A DNA stretch of 64,000 nucleotides from Gordionus sp. m RMFG-2023 (taxonomy: Eukaryota > Nematomorpha > Gordioida > Chordodea > Parachordodidae). This document shows positions 1 to 26,484 of the stretch, piece after piece. The position numbers and the translations under genes were made by a program. The notes under the pieces were generated by a model. That model saw only the letters and a program-made list of their open reading frames with translations. It was not told the DNA's origin and did no database searches. The stretch covers positions 32,970,508-33,034,507 of the forward strand of contig NC_088776.1 in the NCBI RefSeq assembly GCF_954871325.1, read 5' to 3'. How positions within the stretch are numbered: position 1 is the stretch's first letter; each line of letters starts with the position of its first letter.

Positions 1-77
1 AGTAGCGGGAGCTAGCTCTTTTTGAGAAGGTAGGAGCGGGAGCTAGCTACTTTTAAAAAGGAGCGTTAACAACTCTG
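1..77. mobile_element. Right end of a hAT-type MITE
   Basis: The window opens inside a short repeat with several copies of GCGGGAGCTAGCT-like sequence and ends with TTAACAACTCTG. The same terminal dodecamer closes the complete MITE at 5,349-5,580, so this is read as the right end of a sister copy. The left end lies outside the window. Confidence 0.5.
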
Positions 78-289
78 TGCTCAAGTATTTTTATATAATA
101 AATAAAATCTATAATGAAATACTCTCTAAAATTTTGTTATATGCAAATATATAAAATAATTTTAACATAACCTAAGATATAAACAATTGAGTGGGCATAA
201 AAAATGGGAGATTTGGGGACTTCGCTATCAACAAATTTCTTTAAACCCCCCCCCCCCCCCCCCCATGACTAAATCCTGGCTACAAGCTG

Positions 290-1930
290 ACCCCTTGACT
301 AAGGAATTAAAGTTGTTTTCCATCGGTTCTAAATATGCCGGTTGGTTCGAGCCTAGAGGGAATGCCTGCTGATTTAAGTAGCAAAGATGTCGTTACATTT
401 GGTGTTTATGGGAAACGGCCTCGACAAAAGCGGCAATGGAGGTAATGCATATCCTTGCTATCTACGCTAGTTCGTCGTTGATAAGTAGAACAATTTCGCA
501 ATTGAGCCGTAATCCAATAGAAAATCTTAACTCATCTGCGGAAGGCAACAAATCGAGGTTGCTGGAGGGTATGGTTTCCAAAACTCTTAACCGGATCCTT
601 GGTTCAAGTGGTGAAAAACTGCGAGGTCCTCATCGAGAAGGCTCGATTTTAGATAAGCGATGGGAATTTCATTGAGTTGAATATCCTAATCTTTTGGATG
701 GTCGTAGAGTGTTTGGGACTAGGGAATTGTCTTAAATAGTGTGGGCTTCGGCTAACAAGAGGTCAGCAAAGGCAAGCCGGCGAATGTATGGATAAGATGA
801 AAAACGGGAAGCGATTAATCCATTGATAGATAGGGTTAGGGGTAAACGTAAGCCGATCTCCATACTTGCTTGAAAGTAATGCTTGTAACCATGAATTTTG
901 ATTAAAGTATATATTAAGAATCTCAAGAGATTTGATGGAAGTTTTAAATGATTTTAACGAAAGAGATATAATAAAAGTTTTTGAGTATAAAAAAAGGGGA
1001 GATGCTTGGAAATCTTTTTATATAATAAAGTAAGCTAGATGAAGCTTTAGTGAAGAAGGTACTCGTGGATTCTAAACCACCAACTGGGAGGCCGAGATGA
1101 GTAAAGAACGAGAGTTTATATGGAAGTTATGGGTGAATAGGATAGAACAGTATATTGGGCAGATCAAAATTTTCTGCTCGTTTGAAGGCCCAATTGTATG
1201 GGAGTTTTTTAATGATGGCTAGAGCTTATACGACCTATTTTGTATAGCCGCATATTATTCCATCGTGGATTTTCCAGGTGTACAATGGAGGATTACAATT
1301 GGCGGATTAATTTTGACCATTTCATTAATGCCAATGCAGAAAAGTACCGAACCCAAAGGATCGCCTTATTGGAACCCTTCTGATGAAAGTAAATAATTGT
1401 TGAATTGGAGATGAGATGTTAAAGAATAGCAGGAGGGGAAAAATTGAGAAAATGTATAAGAATGTTATATTTATAGAAGAAAATTAGAGCGTCGAATGGA
1501 GATGAAGGCATTAAAAAAGCCTATTTGACTAGGATTTTTGAAGATGGATAAGAATAGCATGTGTGCCTATTTCGCAATCACCATTGATGCCAATACCAAG
1601 TTGGTAGGGTGCTAAAAGTAAAGTTGCGGTGTCCTTTTTGGAAGATATTAGTTTTGTAACAAGACGGCAAACTACGGTTCCAATTGCTATTGTTTGAATA
1701 TTCTTATTTGGCTTTTCTAGTGTTATTAATTTAGCATCAAATAGGAGTGTGATAAATTTGCGATCGAGTTCATGTGGTATTTTATTACAGAAGGTTTTCA
1801 AATTTTACAGGATTGGGACCTGGTTGACTATGAGGAGAGATGTAAGATCCTGGAGGAAGATAGAGTGGAATCCGTCATAGCCTATGAAGAATCGTTGTGA
1901 AAGGATTAAATACACTAATCCAAATCTTCT
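290..1930 (-). pseudogene. Decayed non-LTR retrotransposon: reverse transcriptase and C-terminal region
   Basis: On the minus strand, from high to low coordinate, conserved pieces of a non-LTR reverse transcriptase appear in the right order but in different frames. They are IAIGTVVCRLVTK followed by APYQLGIGINGDCEIGTHAI (about 1,700-1,560), NAF.SIRR (about 1,500), and the finger/palm motif GDPLGSVLF (about 1,360). LGLPVGGLES lies near 1,080. A C-terminal piece with EPTGIFRTDGK (about 360-310) resembles the region before the restriction-like endonuclease of R2-type elements. The copy has many stops and frameshifts and is cut off near a long C run at 246-264. It lies upstream of, or in an intron of, the malic enzyme gene, in opposite orientation. 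The R2-like assignment is inference; the reverse transcriptase call is firmer. Confidence 0.6.
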
Positions 1931-2026
1931 GTGAAATCAGTTGGGAATATATTTGTTGGAGGGGGCGATATGAAATCCACCCCCCCCCCCCTCCCCTCAG
2001 TAGGGTGCTTTTATCTATGTTTGTTT

Positions 2027-2219
2027 AGTGTTGTTAAAAAGCCCAAAATCGGTCCGATTAAGATCTTAACTAAAATTATATTATGTAAGCCTCGAGATTT
2101 AACAAATAGATGTCCAAACATTCTGTTATCTATTAGCGAAATCTATAGGCTTATTTTGTTTATAATCTTAAACGACCCTTTTTTAATAATCGACACGAAT
2201 TGAGCTTTCTAACGACACC
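2027..2219. mobile_element. hAT-type MITE (AGTGTTGTTAA family), copy 1
   Basis: The left end reads AGTGTTGTTAAAAAGCCC and the right end is its imperfect inverse, GAGCTTTCTAACGACACC. The interior (CCTCGAGATTTAACAAATAG, then ATGTCCAAACATTCTGT) is shared with two copies near 29.3 and 29.8 kb. The flanks TTTGTTTA and TTTGTTGC may be a decayed 8-bp duplication. Confidence 0.45.
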
Positions 2220-4690
2220 ATTTGTTGCATCTTGTTTTTAAAAAAATTTGAATATTAGATTTTGGACATGTTTTATAAAGTTATGAAAGCTTATAAATTC
2301 TTAGGTGTTTTTTATATATATTAAAATCTGTATTGAAAAAATATATAATGCAATATTTTTAATATATAAATTTTTTTAAATTAATATAATATTAATTTTA
2401 GAGCCCTGTACCGGCCTATTTTTTTTAAGGTCCGACCCGACCCCAGCACCCGACCTATTCTATCCTTATAATATCCTCCCCCCCTGTATAAGTTATGTAC
2501 AGCCATTCATAGATGCCATTAAGTATAATTTCGAGGTCAAACCCGATCTGAACTTCCGACCTATCCTATCCTTACTTTTTTCTAAATCTGACCTGATCCA
2601 AGCAAAAATTTAAAAATTTTGTTCGTTATCTTATCCTTTATTTTTTTCAAGAATCCGAGTTTGCTAAATCTTAGTTTATAAATAGATAGGCCCGATCCGA
2701 TTTTTTTTATTAATTAAAAAGAACGATTGGTTAAGACAGATAACAAATATATTTAAAAAATAATTTCAAGGTTCGATCGGATTTGAAATAGATTTTAAGA
2801 TTAGGGTCAGAATCTAACAAAATAGAGTTCGATCGGATTGGTTTGTGGATTGGATTTAATTTAATAAAATTTATAAAATATATATTTTGAATCCTTTTTT
2901 TTCAGAACTACAAGTACAAATACAATTAAAGGACTAATTAATTCATGTATAAACATAGTAATTTTGTAAAAAGTATTCTAGTTTAGGATTTCTATTCTTC
3001 CCTGAGTCTTCTGAAATGGATTTTAACCATTCCAAAATTATGAAAGTTTGTGAAATCATATTCTTAATATATGAGTAGAATGCATAAGAAATTGAAAAAA
3101 CTACACAATTAATTTTTTTTTAAAATAATACATAAATTAGAGACTCGTATTTTTTTAAATACTTCAAACACATTTAACCTTTCGTAGCTTAGGTGAAAAA
3201 CAATGACACAAAAGTTTAGGTGGACTTCTCTCGGACCCCAATTTAGATGTGCTATTTCGAATTAAATCTATTTGTAGTTTTCAAATTTTATACATATTAA
3301 ATAAACTATTTAGTGAATAACTGTTATTTTAAGAATTTATTGTTATTTTAAAATTCTATGACAGCCTTTTCAAGAAATTATTTAAAAATGTCACATTAAG
3401 ATATAAAAAAATATAAATAAAATTGATGATGTAGAATGTTTATCTAAGGTTCAAATATTAATATAATCTAATATTTAATTAATAAAAATGATATATTAAA
3501 AAAGTGTTTATTTATGCTTAAACAGATAAAAAGAAATTACACCGATGGGTGGGGTCTTTGCAGAACCCAAGTTCCAAAAATCATTACAACTCACAAACTA
3601 CAGAACTAAATCAAAATTAATTTTGCACATATACTTTACCTAAAATTAAATCTACAAAAGATCCAAACAATATAGAAATAATTTTGAGTAATAACATTTT
3701 TTTTAAATGACGTTTGCTTAGTTCTACTTATACTATGAAAAGGTAATATACCATTTAATGGCCTTTGCTAATAAGGTATTAATAAATAAAACATCTATAA
3801 ATAAATTCTTTTATGTAAAAATTCCTCATGCTTGAATCATTTTACACTTATCTTAATATTTAAGACTAGAATAGATTTAGTGCACTCTCCCTCATTCCTT
3901 TAAAAGACTTAGGTGGCATGGCATGAAAATATACATGGTATTACAGGTTTACCCTACCAGCTAACAGAACATTTAACTATTATGCCTAACTACAACCGAA
4001 AACGAAAAAATAAGCCAACTTTAACAGACATTGTATACTTAACAAAATCAATTCACCTTATTACCCTGTCAGAAATTACTAATAAATTTTTACATCACAT
4101 ATTCCTTTTACCTTTGCTAACGTACATATAGGTACCATCCTCCATAATTAAACGGGTACAATTACAAAATACACGATGCACGCTTCAATTTCTTCGAGCG
4201 TGATGAAATTGAATCTCATGCAAACCTGATAATTAATTAATTTTTTTTAGTCGTATGAATAATTTTAAAATCGCCATATGCTCTTAATAAATTCTAGACT
4301 CAATTTAGGATTGTGTATAAATGTAAAATGTCTAATGAACATCTACTTGTTTAAAATTTTTTGCTATGGCTATTTCCAGTTTTTTATAATAAATTTTATG
4401 TCATATAAAAAACCAGTAAGTAATATAATAAAATTTAAATTCCTCTTCAACTATCACTATATTGACAGGTATTTTAATATAAATGACATTTTCTCAATTT
4501 AACCCTCTAAGTGCCCATAATTCTATAACTCTGGGAGTAACGGAAGTTGTGAAATATATTGCTATTATGCAAATTTTAAAAATCAGAAGGTCAGGTATCC
4601 CTGATTGATTTAATGTAGTTTCCTATAAGTTTGAAACTATTTAATTTTATTATTCTGTTTTATTTAAAAATAACATTTTATAATTCATAG
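2220..4690. other. AT-rich DNA, probably malic enzyme intron or upstream sequence
   Basis: No exon was recognised here. A segment at about 2,400-2,720 has CCGACCCGACC-type GC blocks like other MITE-like repeats in the window. The open frame at 3,913-4,131 matches nothing I know. I looked for the preceding malic enzyme exon (the YTPTVG block with the catalytic tyrosine) and did not find it, so it should lie before the window. Confidence 0.4.
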
Positions 4691-18846
<14,156 letters not shown>

Positions 18847-21600
18847 ATAAATTTATTTTTAAAAATTTTAATGTTATGTCGATTATTATATTTATCAAAA
18901 AAGTTCTAATTTTAAAAGTGTTTTTTTGGTCTCATTTACATCTTTTATTATGTGCCAATTATTAATTCTTAATATGATAAGCAACTGCGAAATTTGTTAA
19001 TAGTCAAAATCTAAATTTAACATGCAATTTTTTAAACCTTCTTCGATTTAATTATTTTATATATATTATATAATTAATAGCAAATGAATTTTTTTAATAA
19101 CATTTTTTTTATCTAGTCAATTATATTAATAAAATTAAATGTTTAAAAACCAAAATTATATTATACTTTGTAAGCAAATTGTCTAAATCGCACATTTTGT
19201 AAAACCTTTTAAAATGCATAAATATATAATAATAAATCAAAATTATTATATAAAAAGGTTATTTATATTTAAAAAAGATTTAAAATGCTAGTTTCTAAAC
19301 AAATTATATTTTTTTTTAAAATCCTTTTCCAAAGTTATTATTGGTCACACTCATACAGAAAAGTGAAACTCCACTTCATTTTACAAATAGATCTTTAATG
19401 TTTAGGGTTTTAGTAGCCTCTCCCCTCCCCTCTAAAAATATATGAATGGGGGCAAGTATTATATCCAGAGCCCTGTGCAATTAAGATCACAAAAATCCAG
19501 GTCATATATTAGCTAGAGTTCTGCTGCTGGCGGGTTTTTAACCCTCCCGCCAACAATCTGACGAGCACGTTAAAAGTGTTTTTAAAACAATAAGCGGGAG
19601 GATGACTTGGAAATTTCAGACTAAAATGAGGACTGTGCAGAACCTACTTATATTTATTTTTTAAAAAAAAATTTTATTTCATAATATTGTGTATTTTATA
19701 AGTTTAAATAAAAATACATTAAAATAAATTAAGAATCAAACGAACCAATCGAATAAGTTTTAAATATTGGGTGGGTTAAACAATATTTATAGGTGAATGG
19801 GCGGGAGATTTTTTGAGCGGGCGGGCTAATTTCTTAAAACAATAGGTGAACAGGCGTTCGTGTTCAAAACCTACAATCAATTTTAAAACTCTGGTTTTCA
19901 TTTTGATACATTCACACTTTTTAAAGTTTATGCCAAATGCGTAGAATATTAACATAGATAGAATTTTTAGCTAAACTCATAACTTAGTGACAAATTTTTT
20001 TTATTAAACCTGATAGCAATCGAATAGTTGACTTGCAAGAATGTTATTCATTTCATTTACGAGATAATGAGCTGTTTTTAATATATAATTCGAATGTTAT
20101 TTACGTTGAGGTCTTCTATACATGGTATTAACTCTAAAATTAGTAAAAACATTTAAAATACTGTTTAATTCGGTGTTAACTTATTGAGGATTTAAAAGAA
20201 AAACTTTTTAAACTATTTTTAAGCTTTCCACACATATATATAAAGACTCATAATTTTTAATAGATTTTCATACGGGTCCGTGAAAATTTTATATAAGGTT
20301 TTTCTGTTAATCCCACGATTTTTACTCGACTATCCATAAAATATATTTTATACAAGTTGTCCAGCCCAGCCCGTAATAATATTTTATTGGAAAATGACAT
20401 AAATTTGGCCATCAACTAAAATCATTTTCAAAACTTCTACCTGGCCAGTAAAAATATTTTGCACAATTTGCCCTGCTCGGCTTGAAAATCTTTTTGCCTG
20501 GCTCGCCAACCTCTAATTTAAATATTTACCCTTTTTTAATGTGTATAATGCAACTTATGAATTTATTTTCGATTTTTAAATTGTAACAAGATTCGGAAAT
20601 ACAGATTAAGACTTGTTTTGAATATTGAAAAGTAAAAAAAATAAGGTAACAATTTTAATTTATTTGAGTAAATTTATATAGATTAAGGCATTTTGGTTTT
20701 CAGGCAGTTGTAAAATATATAGGAGAATTGTATATTAATTTAGTATTTTATTTGAAACTGTTATTTTATAAATCATGTTTCGGACACGGAACTCGGGGTA
20801 AATTATGGAACGCTGATCCCGGGAGTTTTGGAAAGTTTCGAAAAATAATATTAAAATTCAAAATTATATATGATGGCTCATTCGTAAATATTTGTTTTTA
20901 TTTTCTTAATCCCAATATTATATTATAAAATGAATTTTTCCTCCAAGCTTTAAATTTTAATGGATAATATCGTGTAGAAATGTGTTTTTTGTCACTCATA
21001 AATTATATTTTTTTTAGAAAATGTCTTAATTAATACGACAGTGTAAAAATTGATTTAATATAATAAAGTAAAATTAGATTAGATTTTTTTATGAAAGCCT
21101 TGTGAAACATGGAACGGGAACAAGAATGCAATAATGCCTTGTCCCTGATATAAATCGAATAAATTTATAATTAAAGAATACAATAATAAATAACTTTTAG
21201 AGTTATATAATACATATTGCTAGTATTGTTGTTCACACAAGTTCTTCCGACCACGACTAAAAGTCGTAGGAGTAACCCGACCAAAAATTCTAGCAATCAA
21301 ATTAGTTAGAAAACCCCAATATTTTATAAAAATCAAATCTTATAAAAAATTTTACAGGATCCTTTAATTATTAAATACCAAAACGACATTTAGGTAGTCG
21401 ACTTATTTAGATGCTCGAAGTTGGAGTCGATTTTTCCAATTAAAAACTCGACTTAAGTCCGTTTTAGTCGACTAAATTTTGTCGTTCAAGTTAAACCACA
21501 TCACTATATTACATTTTTTATATAAAAATTTTTTGCACTAATCTCAATATATTTTTTTAACACCTCGAGCGCCGCTATATTTAATAAATTTATTATTATA
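18847..21600. other. Intergenic AT-rich DNA with MITE-like patches
   Basis: This stretch downstream of the malic enzyme has no recognisable gene. About 19,513-19,893 starts CTAGAGTTCTGCTGCTGGCGG and ends in AAAACTCTGG, with GGCGGG-rich words between, and is probably a MITE. About 20,350-20,520 holds CAGCCCAGCCCG and CCTGCTCGGC words of the same kind. Confidence 0.35.
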
Positions 21601-21616
21601 TTTGTATTTACAATTA

Positions 21617-22030
21617 GTGCTGTAAAGTAACGTCGTTACTAATGGCGTTAAGGAACGCCATTTGTTACCTTCTTTTAGAGGTAACGAGTAATAGTAACTC
21701 ATTTCTTTTTTTTTGAATAATGGTAATGCAAATTGTTACTAGTTACTTCAAATTTTTCTTGACAATATTTTTAATAAAATTTTATCAGTTTTATAAAGTG
21801 CTGAAAACGTTACTTTAAAAAATAAATGAGTTACTCGTTACGTTTGAAAAAAGGAATGCTTTACCATTACTCGTTCTCTTGTAAAAAAGGAATGCGCTTT
21901 ACTGGTTATTAAAAAAATTAACGGGTTATTCGTTACTTATAAAATTATATATTATATAAATTTACTGTAATGGGTTTCTTTTTTTTTGAGTGACGGTAAC
22001 GCAAAATGTTACTTCAAATTTTTTTTAACA
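21617..22030. repeat. GTAACG-rich hAT-like terminal repeat region
   Basis: AGTGCTGTAAAGTAACG starts a region with many GTTACT, AACGAGTAA and GGTAACG words in both orientations. The layout resembles the subterminal repeats of hAT elements. It lies about 600 bp before a hAT C-terminal relic on the plus strand and may be that element's left end. Confidence 0.4.
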
Positions 22031-22621
22031 AATATGGAAAAAACATATTTTATTGTATTATAAAATTACTTTTCTTAATTTTTTTAAAATTATAAATAAT
22101 TTGAGCCGAGTTTTTAATTCACATCAACCATCAAATTCCTTCATTTTTATTTTAAATTTTCGTTGTTAAATTTTCAGTCAAGATTGTTAAACTAATTAAA
22201 ATTGAATCAATCAATGTATGTAAACTTATATTTTTATTTTTATTAATATTATAAATTTTTTTTATAAAGAATATTATGTCAATTCTACATTTTCTCAGAT
22301 AAAGATCAGTAAAGCTGCCTTTGCTCCAATGTGGAACATTTTTTATACCAATAAAGAAAACTAAGAGTACAAAGTTTACACTTTATAAGTCTAAATCATG
22401 TCCTAACTCAAATATTTTAACCTCAATTGTGGAATAAACATGGGCATCCTCCAAACTGTGGACCCAATTTTAAGGAAATAGTGGGGTATTTGATTAAACT
22501 GGTTTTAACAAAATGAAACTCTTTCTATAACTCCGTGAAATTAATATAGTTTTATTAAAGAGAATGACCACAAGTAAAACTGGATGTCAGCGAAGGAAGC
22601 AAACTTGAACTTATTTCCTGT

Positions 22622-22940
22622 TTGAGAAAATATCTTGACAAAGAAAAGAAACACTTGATTCCTTTAAAAAACAACACACGTACAAATTATTTTCTAATAG
22701 AGATTTTGGATAAGGATGTAATGAAGTTTGACGATGAACTAAACTTTTTTCAAAATAAAGATTATTCTTTAACTTTTATCAAATTCCCCCAATTAAAAAT
22801 TTTATTTATTCAGTATAATACAACCCTCCCATCCTGCGACAGCTGAACGTATGTATAGCATGGTGAAAGATATGTTGAATATTTTTGTTTATCTGATCAA
22901 AATTTTTTAAATCAATTGTTAATAATATGTAAAAAATTAT
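22622..22940 (+). pseudogene. hAT transposase C-terminal relic
   Basis: The plus strand reads FPQLKILFIQYNTTLPS and then, after a shift of frame, ATAERMYSMVKDML. Together these match the order of the hAT dimerisation domain (hydrophobic strand, LPSSA, AER.FS). The rest of the transposase upstream is too decayed to follow. Confidence 0.5.
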
Positions 22941-22986
22941 TACAAAAAATATCTAATCTTATAATATATTTTTTGTACTATTTTAC

Positions 22987-23226
22987 TTATAAATTATATA
23001 TAAAAATAATTCCCCAGAAAAAAAATCCCGGAGAATAAATCCTAGGAAATTTATTTCCCGGAAAAAAATTCCCCAGAAGAAAAAAAATCCCCTGAAAAAA
23101 TTTCCCTAGGAAAATAATTCCCCGGAAAACTGAAAATAATTCCCTGGAAAAAATTACCCCGGAAAACAATTCCCATATTTTTTGATTCCTATATAAAATT
23201 ATTTTTGGAAAATTAACAAAACCCAT
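22987..23226. repeat. CCGGGGAA minisatellite
   Basis: Ten or more imperfect copies of words such as AATTCCCCGGAAAAAA and ATCCCCGGAA follow one another. The core TTCCCCGGAA is close to a palindrome. Translation gives only low-complexity F/G strings, so it is not a gene. The same minisatellite occurs at 59,763-59,910, and single units flank the MULE exon at about 60,755 and 62,885. Confidence 0.8.
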
Positions 23227-23544
23227 ATAAAATATGTAAAATTTTTTCTTACAAAATTAAAAAAAATTCCTATAACATTTTTCCAAATAAAAATTTCTCA
23301 GATAAAATTGTTAAACAAAATTATGAATAATAATTAGTGATTAATATTAAACCTAACCAAGTTTTTAAATTATTATTAATTAATCCTAAACAATATAATG
23401 TATGTTATGGCCTTATTCCGATCCAGGTTTGGTGAAAATTAAACAAAACAATATTTGTAAAATAAGAATTGGATATCTAGTCTATGTGATATTAAGCTAA
23501 ATATTATTATAAGCTAAGTAATGATAATGGCCAGCCCAGATTTT

Positions 23545-25690
23545 TTATTTTGGCCCGGATTTATAAATTTATACCATTTTTTCACCTGGATCTGCAATAC
23601 TTTAATTAAATCAAAATGTTTTTTAAATTCAAATTCCCTAAAAGATTTAAGGTTTTAAATAATAAAACGAAAGTTAAATAAATCAAGTTAACCTATTTTC
23701 ATCAACTTTTAGATATTATCGAAAAATCAAATATTTAAAAAAAAAATTTATTATAAAAAAATAATAATTTTTACACAAATTACTAATCATTTCCATGAAG
23801 TTTTTAGAAACATATTAAAAATTTAAATCATCTTTTGCTGATAATTTTTGAATATAAAATATATTGTGGTCATTAGTTGGCAAAAATAATAGCATGACTT
23901 TTACTAACTCTTAAATAGCGCCCTTTTATGTTTTTAATGCTTAATGATGGGCATATTAATAATTTAATATAAATTCTGTGGCGAAATAGGAAATTTGCAT
24001 TTCAAGTCTCCTCTATTTGATAAAAATTATTTTACTGAAGTATTTAATGCCTACTATAAGAATTTAACTGGCTGAATACAAAATTTAAAAAAAAAACTTG
24101 CTAAATTATATTTTTTACTTCCCAATTTAAATTAAATACTGACAAAAGATAAAAAATGCTGGCCAGAAAAAATTATTTCAGAGGTGATAATCAGCACTGA
24201 GTAATATATATTTCAAATCTTATTATTATTTACTTATGAAATTTTTTTCAAAATTTATAGAAAAGAAATAATTATATTTTTATTTTATTAAAATGATATA
24301 TGAAACAATAGAAGTCATATTGTTCAAATGAAACAATTCTAGAACGTATATGTTCTCCAATTGAAGAGAGAAAATTAGGTAAGTCCCTTCTCTCTTCTAA
24401 AAAATCAATACATAAATTTTTCAAAATATTTTGTGTGGCGTAACTACAATTTTTTTTTGGTAGTGTAGGTCCCAATATTCCATTGACCGATTTTTCCCAT
24501 GTCGACGGCTATTTCCATCCTCATCTTTTCGATTAGTTCTTTTTGTGACCTATAATATGCTGAAATCAATTCCACCCTTCACATACATTATTTGTTCCAT
24601 TTTCCCCAGCAATTGTAACATTAAATACATTCCATGTTTCTGGTGGAAACAATGAATCTACTTGTCTTTGCGAATTTCTCCCATTTCTTAATTCTCCATT
24701 CACATAATTTTTATCAAAATATAACAATAATTCTCTGTTTTAATCTGATACAATTGTGTTTAAATACTCCATTCCCGTTTGACATCATGTACAGGTAAAA
24801 ATGCTAATCCGTCTATCATTGCTGCAAATAAACATAACGATGGATCATTACGATAGGTTGATTCTAATCCTAATCCTAATCTTAATTAATAATATAATTA
24901 TATAATTCATATTCACGATTCTTGAAAGTCTAAAGTAAAAAATAATTGTTTTGTTAATTAATAAAAAAACCAACTTGAAATATTTGTCCTCTAGTCGACT
25001 CATGTTCATGCCTCAAGTATTTGTGTCAATTTTTTTGACCCAAAACTTGGCTCAGTTTTTGATTAAGTCGATTTATAACAATATACTAGAAAATAATTCT
25101 TAAAAACATCAGGAAAAGGAAAATAAGAAATTTAAAAAATTTCAAGATCCACCGGTCTAAAATACATTTTAAAATCAAGGTCCTTACATAGACAATATAT
25201 TATATAATTAAATCATTAAAAGAAAGAGTATTTTCAACGGCATTGATTGCAGCTTTTCAAAATCCATATAAATTGTTGTAGGATTTATTACTAAATTACG
25301 TTCTTGGGCTCTTTCAAGTAATATCTTAAAAACTTCTTCATACGTCAGATATGTTTTTCTTTGTAGTAAAAAATATGCCGCTGTAACAAATAACGTTTTA
25401 AAGGGTATTCTAATTACATATAGTTGCAAAAATAAATGAGGTGCCAATTTGAAATTCCCGTCTATATACCAAGACTTGATTTCGGCTAACATCTTGAGCA
25501 TATAATAGGTAGCAAATATATTTATTCGTTCATCTGAATCTTCGCTATTATCATGCAAAAGGAATCTCTCTTTCGTGGGAGATCCCGTTGTAACCCAATC
25601 CTCTAATATTAAAAGATATTTTCAAAAAAATAATAAGTTATTTATAGACTTAAATATGATATAACCTGAAATGCTTAATTCTTCCAAAGT
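23545..25690 (-). pseudogene. MULE transposase relic, copy 1
   Basis: On the minus strand, high to low, the frame at 25,558-25,208 has INIFATYYMLKMLAEIKSW, then WYIDGNFKLAPHLFLQLY and YMDFEK, the first half of the MULE catalytic domain with two acidic residues. A one-base loss in the A run after YMDFEK shifts the frame from the expected AAINAVE. Further along are NYVNGEL, LFPPETWNVFNVTIA and NNVCEGWN, then KNLCIDFLEERR. Between about 25,200 and 24,870 the expected GCFYHL region is replaced by AT-rich DNA. From about 24,870 to 23,545 the sequence, including the 3' flank after the coding part, follows the copy at 61,670-62,875. It is a dead copy. Confidence 0.75.
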
Positions 25691-25811
25691 AGGGGAGACC
25701 GGGGATGGTGTGTTTCCGGGGTAGGTATTTCCTTCTTGAATAATTTAAAAAAGTTTTGAAATTTAAGCCAAATATTTTTTTGGACAAAATTGCTCATGAA
25801 AATTTTTTAAT

Positions 25812-26484
25812 GCAAATTTAAATTTCAACATACCCAAAGTAACTTTTTAAAATTTTACATTTTCACTTATAACTTTTTTTATAAACGTTTTTTGGACTTA
25901 ATATTGATTCTAAATGATAAAAAAATATATATATCATATATAAAAATATTGATTTATGGTAATATCTTAAATTATATTTTAATTAACTGTGAAGACCTGG
26001 GGCAGATTTTGGCGGAATGCGTATAAGCCATTTTTAAGCAGGGATTAATTTGAATAAAAAAAATCCAACTAAATTTATAAAAACATTAGAAGCCACTAGT
26101 TTGTTTAGTACCACTAATGAAATATGAAGATGATTGACTTATTTTTTGTAATTATATAACAGATTTAAGTGACAGTACTTCCGGGTGACATATGTGATAT
26201 AGATGAACCTTAATATATTTAACATATTTGACAATTTATTTTTCAAATTAATCCCTGCTTAAAAATGGCTAATACGCACCCCGCCAAAATCTGCCCCAGG
26301 TCTTCACAGTTAATTAAAATATAATTTAAGATATTACCATAAATCAATATTTTTATATATGATATATATATTTCTTTATCATTTAGAATCAATATTAAGT
26401 CCAAAAAACGTTTATAAAAAAAGTTATAAGTGAAAATGTAAAATTTTAAAAAGTTACTTTGGGTATGTTGAAATTTAAATTTGC
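25812..26484. repeat. 242-bp inverted repeat with a 189-bp loop
   Basis: Arms 25,812-26,053 and 26,243-26,484 are equal in length and almost identical in inverse. The right arm ends exactly where the coding frame of the neighbouring SDGA..QYKN gene becomes recognisable. This suggests part of the gene's 5' region was duplicated head to head. Confidence 0.85.

Noticed and set aside
187-372. Plus-strand open frame with a proline run, 61 residues
   Set aside because: The prolines come from the C run at 246-264 and the rest is the opposite strand of the retrotransposon tail.
436-675. Plus-strand open frame of 79 residues
   Set aside because: It lies antisense to the decayed retrotransposon and has no family pattern of its own.
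3913-4131. Plus-strand frame with IVYLTKS, considered as the malic enzyme YTPTVG exon
   Set aside because: Only three residues agree and the surrounding sequence does not fit the family.
22987-23226. Minus-strand frame rich in F and G, seeming to be a repeat protein
   Set aside because: It is the translation of the CCGGGGAA minisatellite. The similar frame at 59,658-59,972 has the same cause.
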